Source: Rostratula benghalensis (Eukaryota; Chordata; Aves; Charadriiformes; Rostratulidae). From it: 64,000 bases of DNA. Location of the stretch: assembly GCA_013399305.1 (NCBI GenBank), contig VXAI01000028.1, forward strand, positions 5,285,086 to 5,349,085. The letters are read 5' to 3'. Each line of letters begins with the position of its first letter. The stretch's first letter is position 1. The translations under genes were made by a program, and so were the position numbers. Below, one piece after another: positions 1 through 13,300 of this stretch. The notes below the pieces were generated by a model. The model was given only the letters and a program-made list of their open reading frames with translations. It was not told the origin of the DNA and searched no databases.

Positions 1-3000
1 TTTAAATAGCAGAGAGAAGGAACCTCTACAGAGAAATTTTGAAATAGAGGAGAAAATAGTGTGATGACAGCAGAGAGTAATTTTGAACTACTTTTTCTCT
101 TGGTAGGGAGAAGTAGTCTTGTTGAGAAGATGTAAACAAATAGGGAGGAAAAAAAATCCCCACAAATAAACAGTGGTGAGGTGGTGGTGGGTATGATGGA
201 AGTGAGATGGCCAAGGGGGAAACTAGCAGAGTTGAAGGGGGCAGCTGAAGGGCGAGTGCTGGTGTGGAGGTTTAGAGAAGAGGTTGAAGTTTACCGCATT
301 CCTCAGGTTATTCCAGCCAAAGATGAAAAAGCCCATTTCTGGTATGACTTCTGTTTCAGGGAATAATGACTAGAAACTTTAGTTTCTGTGGAAATCTTAA
401 TTTCTTTAGGATTCAGCAATATGAAGCTTATCCTTTAAAAAAGAAAATTGATGCAGTTATTACTCCTTTCAGCAAGATGCAAATTATATGCAGTATTACC
501 AATAAAGTTTATACAAGATGCTCAGTACTCATTGTCTTAGGTTTAATGAGCTAGGCTAATTATACCATGCCATAACTTACCAAGTAATAATAAAAATTGA
601 TTCTTTTTTCTTCTACAAGATGCTCTGGGCTTGTAGTTCTCAGATTTAATATACCCATGTAATTACACAATCTTGTAGTTCAGCAAGTCATCAGAGAGCA
701 TTTAGGTTCTAAGTAGCGTTGCAAAAGCGTGCAACTTCTTGTCCACTTTGCCCATACTTACAAGTCTGCACTTTGACTTCTGAGGAAAAACCTTGTTGAC
801 GTAAAATAAGCACAAAGTTGCTGAATTTCAGTTGTCTCCATGTAGGAAAGAAATGTTTCTCAATTTTACATTTTCATTTCCTTTTTTTTTTTTGTTTTTA
901 AATTTAAATGAGCCAAAGGCACACTGTTTCTGTAATATTGTATTTCTTCTGTAGACAAAATAGTGTGGATGGCTTTGATTTCAGTTCTCCAAGTTGGCCC
1001 TCTGTTTCTTCTGTAGGCAGTGGAGCATCTCCAAAAGGAAATTCATCCTTTCCTAGAACTGGTGTCCTGCAGCTGAAGTAGATTCTCTTTTTGAGTTCCT
1101 GATGTCTCTTCGTTCCCTGTTGACAGAGATGGGGAGTGTTTAACCTAAGAAAAAAAACCTGATTTAGACCTCTGTCTCAATACATTAGATGTAGCTTCTT
1201 CCACTTCATCGCCTTTAATAGAAGTTTGCAACAACTGTCTGTTTCAGGCTGTTACTTCCATTTAGTCGAACTGGGCTTTAGTGGATGTTACTACCTCTTT
1301 ACTTTGAGATAAGTGGGTTCTTGTTCAGGAACTCGGGCAGCCTTTGAATTGGGACACTTTAGTGAGGTGCTTCCCAGCATGTTCTCAGAGTATCCAGAGG
1401 GTAACAGTGGTGTCTCCAGATAAGCTGGAAGGGTTTCCAGATATGGAAGGGTCACAGAGGGACTCAAAGATGTGGCTGGTGGTAACCAGGAGAGCTGCCT
1501 GACACAGCAGGATTTTGGAGAACTTGAGTCCACAGGGTCATGAGACTTGTGGGGTTTTTGTTTTTAATCTGGAAGTGTTTGTTAGCTGATGTGCATCAAA
1601 GGCAGACGTGACACTCAGTCCTGGGAATTTACTGGTGCAGGGTAGTTTTGCTGTTAGCTCTTTGTGAGCCAACTTAGCTTTTGTGATTGCTAGCATAAAA
1701 GTCTTTTTTCTGTAGCTTAGATTACGCTTAATGATTTTGTCATCTTTTCTGTTACCTTCTTTTAAGCAGGGAGTAAAAAAACCCAATGCGCTGTATAAAC
1801 CCATCTTTCTTTATTTCCTTTTAAATAAAAGAGTTCACAGAGCAGCCAAAGCTATTTAAATATATCATAGAATGTATCATGCAGGAAGGACAACCACCAA
1901 ATAAGTGGATTTAGAACCATAATTTGACTGTCAGTGGGTTCCTTTTGAATGTTACCCAATTAATATCAGTTTTTAGTGTAAAACAAAGCAAAACTTGCTT
2001 CCTTTTTCATATTTTGTGTGAAGTGTTTTAGGTTTAAATTTTTCACCCCCCTACATTCCCTCTTAAATGAGATGAAGCTGTTAAGCCGAAGGGCAAGTTG
2101 GCCATTATACTTGTCTTTTTAATCAGCTGAAGAAGGCTTAATTTTACCAGCAGTATAATTTGTTTGGGCTTCTTTTATTTTTTATTTTTTTTCCTCTCCA
2201 CTTTCTGGAGGAGTCGGCAGAATATAAATGACGGATGCTCTGGAAATAGGTATCTGGTATTTCACATCATTAGAACTAATGCTGTTGTTGCCATAATGTT
2301 ACAAAAATGCCTTCAATGCATCTGTTTCCCCAGGACTGAATTCCAGATGTTAATTTATAGTCTGCCATCTGCTTGGTCTTGGTAGTTTTGTCAAGTTGCA
2401 GGTCAAAATTACAACTTGTTTGCTGTCAAGAGAATGCTAGCATTTGCAACACTCATATCTTATGCTGAGTGTTTGTCTGTAATTGGAGTCTTAACTTGCA
2501 TTTTTGCCTTGACTTGCTAGATGAAAGGCATATATGGCATGAATCTGCTATAATTGTTTGTCACCCTTCTTGTGACTGTAGGCTCCCTGGTTCCTGGTGT
2601 GCAAAGTTTACGGGCAGTACAGGTCTGAACTTTATCCTTTCTGAGCTTGTGGAGTGAGTTTGGTAACGTGGGGAAGCAGATGATGACCTTCTCATCTTGC
2701 AGAAGTGTTGAAACCCCTCCTAGACTCAGTGATCAAAAGCTGGGTGTAATCTTGATTCTACGACTGTAGTGAATGTGTTTATTGCCAAGCAAAAACATTT
2801 TCAGCCATTAACTATGGAATTGTAAACTACACCTTCAAGCAGCAAAAAAAAAAAAGTCAGTCTCTGAAGCATGGCTGAATGCTGTGTGGCAGCAAATATG
2901 GTAGTGTGATTTTTTTTTTTTCTAAAAGCCTGTGTTTGATTTAATGTGAAATTAGTGGCATGCAGCCTTACTTAGAAACTCATTATAGTTTTAATCATTA

Positions 3001-3933
3001 TCCAACACTTCAAAAGATAAGTACACTTAATCTCTTCTGACCTATGTTTATAGTGTGTTTTTTTTTTCCCCTGGAAACTGTTGGGTTTGGGGTTTTTTTT
3101 AATAGTCAGATGAAAAAGTAGTGAAGAAAAGGGATTGTCAGAGAACAGAGAACCAGATGCTTCTGTGCTGGTTTTTTTTTTTTCCCCCAAGGACACTTGT
3201 AGGAGTTTGTGCTGTTCCAAAAGCATTAAGTCCTGAGGTCTGGTACACCAGACATGCACTCATGAGCAAAGCAGTGCATATGCACAACTGATGGGAGTAG
3301 TAACAGTTCCTTTAATTTAGCTTATAGGCAAGTCTTCACTGGAATTTATCATACTTGCATTGCAAATTGTTCCTGTTGCTGAAGCTCTTCAAAGCTGTAA
3401 AACAGCAACTGAGGATGCTCAGTGCTGACAGGTGAGCGTCTGTGTCGTCTGCTGTGTTTTCCACTTGGTAGTGAGCAGTGTGCTATACACAACTTCACTT
3501 TGGCGAGGTTTATGTTTAAATGAATCTTATTTTTGTAATGTAATGTCACAATAACAAATAAATTATGGTTTTAAAATACTGCATTAAAAATACTTTAGCT
3601 TCCAGTAACTTGAATTTATGACATATCTCTTTTTAAATGTATTCCTTTCTTTTTTTTCTTGCTCAGAAATCTGATGTTTTAACTTAGCTTTCCTCTTAAA
3701 TGGGAGTTGATGTCAGAGTGACTTTTTTGAAATGGACAATAGTCTCGCTCTGAAACTCTCAACAGTGATCAGTGCTGATGGGTGCTTTCAACAAATCTGT
3801 CTGCCATTGAGTTTACTTAATTCATATATATGTTGGTGCTGTGAGTGGTTCCATAAGTTTTTCCCTTTCATTAAAATGCTTCGTGTGTAGTGTTACCATG
3901 TAAATGAAATGATGCAAGAGACAATTATTCGGC

Positions 3934-3951
3934 TTTTTTTTTTTTTTTTTT
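3934..3951. repeat. Poly-T run (18 T)
   Basis: Uninterrupted run of 18 T on the plus strand. No recognisable retroelement body lies next to it. Confidence 0.85.
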
Positions 3952-4329
3952 GAAGAGGAAGAAAGCGGTGGAGCAGTAATGTGTGTCTCTAATGTATTGC
4001 AGAATGAAAGACTGGGTTGTAAGGAGTCCTGAAAAGGCAACGAAAACACCCTATCTCTGCTTTTACAACCCAAATCTGTGTAAGTAATTGTGCAGAATAG
4101 GAAAGCATCTAAGTCACTCTAATTAAGTGTACCTTTTTCAACACAAGAAATGAAAACATCTTTTTCTGGAAAGGTTAAAACACTAGAAAAACAAGACTTT
4201 TATTTCCTTCTATAGATTTACTCCCATTCTTCAGCTTCAGTCTGTTTGGCTTCTCTTATTCTTGTTGTTATTCCTTTTATTAGAAAACTTTTAAAAACTT
4301 TCCTGACCGTAAATTTTTCTCTTGTATGT

Positions 4330-4740
4330 TGGCCTGCGCTGTCAGTTCAGAATCAGGAGTGACAGCAGCCTGGCTGGCAGGTTTGTTGGGGCTGCCTATG
4401 AGTTTGCTGCTGGTGTTTGTCAGGGACGAGTCCTGGTGTCCCCTTGCCAGGCAGAAGGCACGGGGCCAGGCTCTGGCTCCCTGACTCTGGGCCCGTAGCA
4501 GGCTCCGGCAGCGCTTTTGCTTTCCCGCGCTGCGCCGTGCTGCTTCTCTTTGCTGGGAGTGCCATGCCTGACATCCCTTGTCTAAGTCTGTCTCCCCTGA
4601 ACCTGTAATGCTCACTGTCAGCTTGCCTTTGTTGCACCTTCTTGCAGTGGCATCCTGCTAAAAATGCCTGTGGGCATCTAATGGTTTCATGTTGTAAGCC
4701 CTGCTGTGAGGCCAAGAAGTTTTGACCTGCCGCGGCTTCT
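4330..4740. other. Isolated GC-richer patch
   Basis: About 400 bp clearly richer in G+C, and with more CpG, than the surrounding AT-rich DNA. Overlapping open frames on both strands (up to 120 codons on the minus strand) arise from the base composition and show no recognisable domain. It could be a regulatory element or an old exon-like insertion; I do not recognise it. Confidence 0.35.
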
Positions 4741-7700
4741 CATGTCCCGTGAAGCAGGTCAGAAAGCAAACACATTTTCAGATTTGAAATGTATCTTCAT
4801 GTAAACTGTGGTCTCATACAGACACTGGCACCACATTCTTGCTGTGCATATAGTGATTTATCCAGATGTATATGTGCTGGTAATTGGCAGCCCTGACTTA
4901 ATTGCTATTTCCAGATTATTAAGAGCTAAAATCCATGTGTAATTCTTCGGTATCACAGAATTAGATTGGGGCTACCAGTTATCAGGCAGAAAAAACATAA
5001 TCTCTAAGTTTTAAGTTACCCATGTTAAACAGTTGTATGCACTTGCAGCATACATTGTCCATGTAACTTTTGCTCTCCTGAAGTGTTACAAAAGAGCATG
5101 AGGTTTCTGGTTTTCTCTCCTACCGTATGCATTGCATTATGCATAAGCAACACTTGTTTAAAGAACTGAAAAGCCCCAAACCTTGGAACTGGAAGGGGTT
5201 ATCCAAAGAAACGAGAAGCTTGTTGCAGGGAGTACTTTTCTTCTGCTAGTTTAGCTCTTTTCTGGAATGTATCTATTCAGTGCGGGATGTCAGTGCTTTT
5301 TGCCTTGTTTGGGTTTTCAGAGTGAATGTGGTGGTGGTGAGAGATCCAAGATGATGGAGAAGCAGAGACAAGGAAGCCCATCAACCTTCCCAGCACACTC
5401 TGTGTAATTTTTTTTTCCCCCTGGATCCCAGAGGTCTGAGTCCTGCTGGTTTCTGCCAGTGTATGTATGTGCATTGCCAGGCCTGATATTTGTTACCTTT
5501 TCCATCCATTCCCATGGCCAGGTTTTCTATCTTGTCTGATAAAACTTGTATAAGCTTTAAATAAATTCATATGCTAGTAGGCATTTGAATATCATCAGAA
5601 ACTATATGAATAATTTTTTTTTCTCTGTTCCTTCTCAATAACTTATTCATGCTTGTTTTCAACAGCTACCAAATAGTGTCACACAGCAAAAGACAGACCT
5701 AGGTGGACACCAGGAATCAGGGCTTCAGGGTTCTTGTGGAAGCACTTTGTCATGTGTATGTGCCCACCACTCATTTATTTGGGATTTGGTATCAGATGTG
5801 AAATAAGAATTTGTTAGCCTCTTGCTTTGTATTTTGGTGCTTTTGATGGCATTTTACCGAGTAATTTTCACAGATTGAATTCAGGTTTGTTTGCTATTTT
5901 TTTTTCCTAGAGCTGTAATGAAACCAAGTTCTCTTCTTATGTATCTGGTTATGTTGCCAAGTAAGCATCAAAGTTAGTAAACAATTTCAGGGCAGGCACC
6001 TTTTCTCTTGGTGAGCATGGTAGAAGCTCTCATGGGAGTTACTAGAGGTTTTCACTGGTAGTCGTGGCATTTACAAAAACTTCAAAGTGCTGTGTATTTT
6101 TTGGCAAAACCCCCTTACTTTTCTGAGAGCTCTTACTGGTGTTCCTAACAGTGCTGCTATCAGCCATGGCATTGTGGTTATAATCATCTTTGCTGGACAT
6201 GCTTCAGATGGAATTTACATTAGAAAAAAACCTGTTTGCTGGTTGTAGTGCATCATAGTCTGTTGGTTTGTAGGAATGGGATAAATGGTCCTGTCAGTGA
6301 TGGAGCACAGAGGAAGGGAGAGGAACATCCCAGACTATCTAATGTTTCAACTTGGATTAAGGACTATTAGCAAGTGTTTTTTCTTTTTCATTAAAGAAAT
6401 AACAAAGGGGGCTTGAGGAACTTAAAGCATCAGTGACTGAATTGTATTTGTTATGAAAATGTTTGGTTTGTATATTAATAGAAATATAAAAGTAGTCATT
6501 GTTTTTGCATAAAAGCAGCTGGTACTGCCTGATGCCAGAGAGCTTGGTGCCAAAGAGAAGTTTCAGCAAATACTATTGAACAAAAACAGTAGGGGAGAGA
6601 AAGGATGATTCTTAACAATGAAGAAGTTACAATGGTAATAAAAATGAAAGGCAACTCTCCCAGACTTGAGGGAGAATGTTTTCAGGCAGGGATGTTCCAC
6701 ATGGTATGGTGATCCTGATTTTGTGAAAGACCTTCATAGTGCTCTGTTTCTGTTGGGAGCCCATAGGGTTGAATGCCCATGGTGAATGCAGAATTTGTTT
6801 CTGAAGGGGGTAAGACTGTGTGCTATTGAAAATGTATTGCCCAAACTGTTTGAGCTTTAAGGACATGGTTTGTGAGTGGTGATGCTGAATGCCATTACCT
6901 ACATGTGACTTGCTGATGTCTGGTAAGAAACACATTGCTTTAACTCAAAGTTTCTTAGAGTTTCTACAAGCAGGTATGAGAAAGGTTGAATGTAGTGGGT
7001 GTCTTTATGGGGGTGGACAGGGAGAGTACAGAAGTTAGAATTTAATTTTGTCACGATCCCTGAAAATTCAGGGAGGGATTGATAAGAAATTGACAGAATA
7101 GTCCCATGTAGGGTAGGCACTGGCAAAGCTCTAAAGTTGACAAATCATGGCAGATTTCAAATGCTCTATAAAAGTAGAGGCTGAGAGGCAGCGGGTGCTG
7201 GTGGCTGGATCAGTGAATTTCTCCTCCCTTAATAATGGTGCCCCAAAGGCACCATTCGGCTTTTTCAGTTTCAAAATGACCATGATCATTAAAAGGCAAC
7301 AAGCTGCCTCAAAAGTATATTGAAATTTAGGATGCTGTATTTCAAAATAAGAAAAGAAATTACAAGGCTGGAGCAAACAAGTCAGGATGTGCAGTACTAG
7401 GTTGTAACTCTTCTCCCTTATGAAACAGCCCTTGATGCAGCTTCTCAAGTGTAGCCTAATAGCATACAATTTCATGTAAAGCATCAGTCAATAAAGAATA
7501 CTTTGACGATAATGAAATTATTACTTTACCAGAATTGAAAAATACACGAGGGAGAGCTATTTTCTGAAAGAAATTGATTTTGAAAAAAACCCCAACAATT
7601 TAATGCGTTGTGCGATAGGTGAAGTTACACGTGCAGTACAAATGCTTAAATATGGAATTTAGCATGAAATAGTTGTATAAAACAGATAAATAGAATAAAA

Positions 7701-7794
7701 AGAAACTCTTAAAGGAAAAGTTAAGTCATTGACGCACAAATGACAGCTTATGGAGTGTTTATCTTAGAATTCATTATGGATACATAGATGTATG

Positions 7795-7816
7795 TTTATA
7801 TATATAAAATATATAA
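7795..7816. repeat. (TA)-rich simple repeat
   Basis: Short imperfect TA dinucleotide tract inside a broader AT-rich block. Confidence 0.7.
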
Positions 7817-9378
7817 TCCAATAGTTATAATAATGAGAAATGGCATGATGGGTATACATTTCTTAATTATTTGGTACTATTGCTTTTACAATATAAAATT
7901 ATAATTTTAAAGGGTTTAAACAGTAAGTCACTGGAATGTTCCTTCTCATACAAAGTGCAAGAGTTCTAATGAGAATAGCAAACTTGCAGAGAATTGTTTA
8001 TATGATGTCAGTATTCAGGTTTAAGGCAGTACTATAAATCTGTAATTGCTGTTTCCCTGTTAAGCCTGATTACTACAGGGACTCACATCATTTGCAGAGT
8101 AGTAGCCTTTTCTACCATTTGTAACACATCTGATTACCAATAACTATAGATGTATATCTTTTTTTTTTCTGAAATAAAAGCAAACAATTTCCTCTGATAC
8201 AAATGTTAAAATCTTCTTAGACTGTGTATCTGCCTTACAGACAGTGAAAGTGTGTTTTAGAGTTTATTAAGTGGGTGAATAATGATTGGTTGACTAGTTA
8301 GAACTGGTGCCAGTTATGTTCATAGGGTACCAAAATTACCAGCAGCTCTTTGCAGCGCTTCCCCTCTGTGAGAGCACACACTGACGATCTCCATTAAGTG
8401 AGGTATTTTGATAACACATAATGAGCATTATCAAAACTATGTGTACAACAGCTTATTTTTACTGCGGTGTCTGTTACTATTCTAAATGAATAATTCTCTC
8501 CAGTTCCTTACCTGCAAGTAATGCATGGTGGTCATGTGTGACACTGCTCTTGTGGCACTGCTTTTGCATCTTCTACAGGGAATGCTAACTCAAGGGACTG
8601 CTCAGAAGTTGCAGACATACCAGTTATCTTGGATAAAAGCTGTTTAAACTCAAGAAAGCCACCCTAGAAACCTGTGATATTTTAACTTTCTCAGCAATTA
8701 TATTGGAATTACTCCTTTATCTATCTTATAGGGTCCTAGGTAGTAGCACCTGGAATTTATTCTCATGTGATGTATCCTGGACTCTTGAAATCATGAGATT
8801 GTTAATTGTGTGTGTACTTCTGGTTCTCAAATGTTTTGAGATTTGTGTATATAAAGTCAGCTTGTTCTATAAACACTTATCTTACTGAACAGTTTATAGT
8901 ATGTAAAAGGATGGTAAAATCATGGTGCAATGGGTAAAATAAAATGCTGCTTTTCTGACAGAAAAGGAAAAATGGAAGATGGTTGGGTTTTGCTTTTTTC
9001 TCTTGCTCCTGTGGTCACTAAGCTTGAATTGAGCTTTATATGGCCAAACCTTAAATGGATTAGTTCTCGTGGTACTCTAAATGAAAACTTAGGAAAAATA
9101 TTGTAAAATCTGGATCTTTATTAGATGAAAAAAAAAATTCAATAATGGTCATGGCTGAATGGTTTGAACTTACTCAAAGCAGGGGGAAACCCCTCAAGTG
9201 TGAAGAGAATAGCATCTTTTTCCAGTTTTATTTTGTCATATAACATAAGAAGGTCACCACACTATTTGGGTTTTTTTAGTGATTGCTTTTCATGCCCTTC
9301 AACAGACACTGACCAAAAGGAAAAATGTCTGACTTTATTAAACTCGGTAGAACTGTGGTTTGGCCTGACAAGTTTAGG

Positions 9379-10369
9379 CATAGAATCATAGAGTGATTTG
9401 GGTTGGAAGGGACCTTCAAGATCGAGGTCCAACCCTCCTGCCATGGGCAGGGACACCTCCCACTGGAACAGGTCCCTGAGAGTGACATCTAGTCTGGCCT
9501 TGAATGCCTTCAGGGATGGGGCATTCACAATTTCTCTGGGCAATCTGATCTGGTATCTCACCACCCTCACAGTAAAGGATTTCTTTCTAGTATCTAACCT
9601 AAATCTTCCCTCTTTCAGTTTAAAACTGTTACCCCTCATCCTATCACTCCCCTCCCTGGTAAGGAGACCCTCCCCATCTCTCATGTAGGCCCCCTTTAGG
9701 TACTGGAAGGCTGTTACAGGGTCTCCCTGCAGCCTTCTCTTCTCCAAGCTAAACTGGAGACAACTCTCTTAGCCTGTCTTCATAAGAGAGAGGTCTCCAG
9801 CCCTCTGATCATCTTTGTGGCCTCCTCTGTACCCACTCCAACAGGTCCATGTCCTTCTTAGGTTGGGGGCTCCAGACCTGGAGGCAGCACTTGAGGTGGC
9901 ATGAAAGCAGAGTGGAGGGGTAGAATCACTTCCCTGGACCTGCTGGCCACACTTCTTTTGCAGCCTGGGATACGGTTGGCTTTCTGGGCTGTGAGTGCAC
10001 ATTGCCAGCTCATGTTGAGCTTCTCATCCACCATCACTCTCAAGTCCTTTTCCTTGGGGCTGCCCTTGATGCGTTCTCTGCCCAGCCTGTATTTGTGCTT
10101 GGAATTGCCCCAACTTAGGTGCAGGACCTTGCACTTAGCCTGGTTGGACTTCATGGGCTTTGCACAGACACACCTCTTGATCCTTTCCAGGTCCTTCTCG
10201 ATGGAATCCCTTCCCACTAGCATGTTGAATTCTCCTTTACACAGCTTGGTGGTGTTGGCAAGTTTGCTGAGGGTGTATTCAATCCTGCTGTCCCTGTCTC
10301 CAACAGAGATGTTAAACAACACCAGTCCTAGTACCGATTACTGAGAAATATCACCCGTCACTGGTGTTC
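9379..10369 (-). mobile_element. CR1 LINE, 5'-truncated, 3' end intact
   Basis: The largest repeat in the window. Read on the minus strand it ends at about 9379 in the CR1-type tail (two ATTCTATG-like units, TCTATGATTCTATG). The minus-strand frames at 9858-10322 and 9262-9747 carry the C-terminal part of the CR1 ORF2 reverse-transcriptase polyprotein: segments resembling DDTKL-type and VLHL/EEKDLGV-type CR1 blocks, then the RLDxRKxxFTVRVVRxWNxLP-type end. The two pieces are in different frames, so at least one frameshift lies between 9747 and 9858, and the copy is dead. About 1 kb of what should be a roughly 4.5-kb element is left, the usual 5' truncation. Confidence 0.92.
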
Positions 10370-13300
10370 ACTGTTTTACTGGAACAGTGAAACCAGTTTT
10401 CTGATTCATAATGGTCTAAAGTGTCCAGGAATTTATCTCTGGAGTGTCGATGTAGTTGTGCATTAAGATAAGAATGTTCTTATACCTGGATGTCAAAGTG
10501 TGTTTTCCCTTCCCTGTGTCCCCAGATGCCAACTTTACACCCTTCTTTGCTTTGTCCCCTGGTTACTGGCTGGGCAGGATGTCTCTGTGTCCCGGCTGGT
10601 GCTGGTGTGTATGCACTGCTTTGTACAACTGGTGCTTTTTTCAAGCAAGATGTTAATCTAGGGCTCTGTAAGCCACACCAACTCACTGACACATTGCCAA
10701 ACATGCAACTAAATGCCTTTAATCTCCCTGCTTCTCACATTGCTTAATAAGCTTGAAAGTTAGCACAGGGAGAATTGGTCATGAAAGTCCCTTTCCTTAG
10801 GAAAAGAATTTACACTGGCAACAGTTCTGCCTGTTTTAATGATTTTTTTATCTATCAGAACTGTAACCATTTGCTATTGTTGTATAAAGTATTATAGCTC
10901 ACTTGGGCACAGATGTTATTTACTGCCTTGATTTTAGTTCCATGGATCACTGGGCTACTCAAATACTCTCTTTTTCTGCTGTTTTGACCCTGGTTGCATT
11001 TGGAATGTGAAGGTTTGTTTCAGTTTGGACTAACATTGATTGCTACTGCTCTTGTGTGGTGTACTTACTTGCAAAGTGAATAAAATAAAAAAGGTTGAGT
11101 TTTAGGTCTGGCTTCTATCTCTTGACACAATCATCTCCAAAAGCATGATGAAAACCAGCTGGGTTTTGGCTCCTAAGCTGTTTTGGTCAGTATCTTCCAC
11201 TTCTTTCTTTGGAGTAACTTGAGAGGATGGAGCTACCAAAGACTGCCAATAGCTGGAGTTCTATAAAATGCAAAACTAATGTGGATTTCATATTTTACTT
11301 TTAAAATACGGTCATTACTAATAGTTGTTAGTATATTTAAGACCATGGTCACTGTGCAAATTATTTCTGGAGGAAAAAGTCATCACAGTTGAAAATGTGT
11401 AACAAAATGTGTGTTATTAAAAATCTACTGAATACTTGATACTGTGTATGTGTGTGGAAAGATGAGACTTTAAAAAGCTTAATGCTGTAAAGTTCATGAT
11501 CCACCCTTGTGGTTTCCAGGCTGTTTCACTCATACATTTTGTCATTCATCAAAATTTCTCATTTCTCTGTAATGTTCTGTAATTCCTAAGGGAACAGGGG
11601 AAACGGCACTGGCTGTGGCCCTGGGTCTCATTCCTGCTCGTGCATAAACATTTCCATTTCCCTTTCTGAGGGCAAAGTTTATCAGACATTTTCTGTATTC
11701 ATTTGGGAAAACTTCCGATACTTAGTACACCAGATTGTTTTATCTGATGTCACCAAATTTCATGCAATCTTCTCTCCTCAGATATTCCTGAGGAGAATCT
11801 CTGAGGTTTTTCCAATAACTGTGTTAATTTGTGTATCTCAAGACCTTATATCCCTCAGTCTTGCTTGGCTTTCATAGTCACACCGACATATTTCTCAAGG
11901 TAGTTAAGGTATGATTTATTTTTTTTACACTTCAGAGATTAGTATTATTCTTCTGGGGGTAAAAGTGGAAGAAACAAAACAAAGGAAAATTGACAATATT
12001 GCACAAAGCCCTGAATATAAAACAGCTGCAGCATGTTCATGTGCTGTGGGAACTCCTGGCTTTATGAATTAACTCCTTTACTGAACTGTGGAAGCTGATT
12101 TATTACCGATGAGAAGTACTGACTGAAACGATAAAAATCTGAGATTTAGCATCTGTAATGCTGTAAAATAGGTGGTTATGAATCAGTTTATGAATTTACC
12201 TTTGGCCCCTTCCCCGCCCCGAGGTATTCTAAGATAACAGTATGTCTAATTTCTCTGGGTAGTTCTGTCTCTTAGCTAGTCTAGGGACTAAAATACTTAA
12301 TTTGTTGGCTGTATGATGTATATAATATCTAGTTTGTAGAAATGGGCTTGTCAATTTAGCAGAAATGGATTCAAGATCATCAATTTTATTCCCTCCCATC
12401 TGTTAACCTGGCATCTATGTTTAGTGTACTATGTCTAGGAAATACAAATGTAAGAAGCTGGAGACGTGGTAGAAATCTTAGTCTGAATAAAACTAAGTAT
12501 TCTATTGCTGCACAGAAAATCAAACTTGAAATCCTGATATTCCTAATTGATCAGTGTAAATATGTATCCAGGAGCCTTGACTGTGGCAGCCGTAGATGGG
12601 TCAGCTCCTCCCTCACGTCAGCATTTCTCTGGACACACAGCTCTCACAGGACCCTGTGCCTGGGTGTTAGCTGGGGACAGGTGACGAGCTCTGGACATGC
12701 AAGGGGGAGTTACAAACTGTACCTGTGGTGGCTTTTCCTTTCCCCACACTGTCACGGGAAAAGTCCGTGACTTGAGTTCTTCAGTTGCTCTTTTTATTTT
12801 TTATTTTGAGGGAGTTAAGGGAGAAGATTGTACAAAGGTAGTCAAGGCCATCTCTGAGCTGATGTTGCAGACAGGCTCTGCCACACCTCTGACAGCAAGC
12901 TCCAAGGGCCTCTGCCTGCTGGGTGAAAAACTGTTTTACCTCTTTTAAATCTACTTTTCCCTAGTCTTAAATCTCTTTTGTGTTGTGTTTGCAGGCTCTC
13001 CGCTGCCAGTGCTGCTTTGTAAACCTGGATTGTGTCTCACCTCCACCTTTTCCTTTCTGGTCTGGAAAGTCCCAGCCTTCCCAGTCCTAATGCAGCTACA
13101 TGAGTGTGTTTTCAGCTGCGTGGTTTTTAAATTATAGCTTGCTATGTAATGTACAGGACTTTGGAAGTATTTACTGTCAGTGTTTGGTGGGAGATAAGCA
13201 ACAGTCAGACTATAAACCTTTTCACCTAGGAGAATAAATGTCCTTGTAGAGCTCTAGAGATCTGTAAATAATTAAGAAGTGCTCTGTAATAAAAATCGTC

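Larger units (their letters stand above)
1..9378. other. AT-rich non-coding DNA, no supportable gene
   Basis: No open frame here has domain-like content or splice structure I can defend. Visible structure: many T runs (18 T at 3934-3951), a (TA)-rich patch at 7795-7816, and a GC/CpG-richer patch at about 4330-4740 that has overlapping chance frames on both strands. Confidence 0.6.

Noticed and set aside
5160..5210. Possible CR1 3' end (GGAACTGGAAGGGG)
   Set aside because: Only a short resemblance, without the octamer tail or the GCAGGGACACCTCC block.
11773..11796. Inverted repeat as a microRNA hairpin
   Set aside because: Nine-base-pair arms are far too short for a precursor microRNA, and pairing does not extend beyond them.
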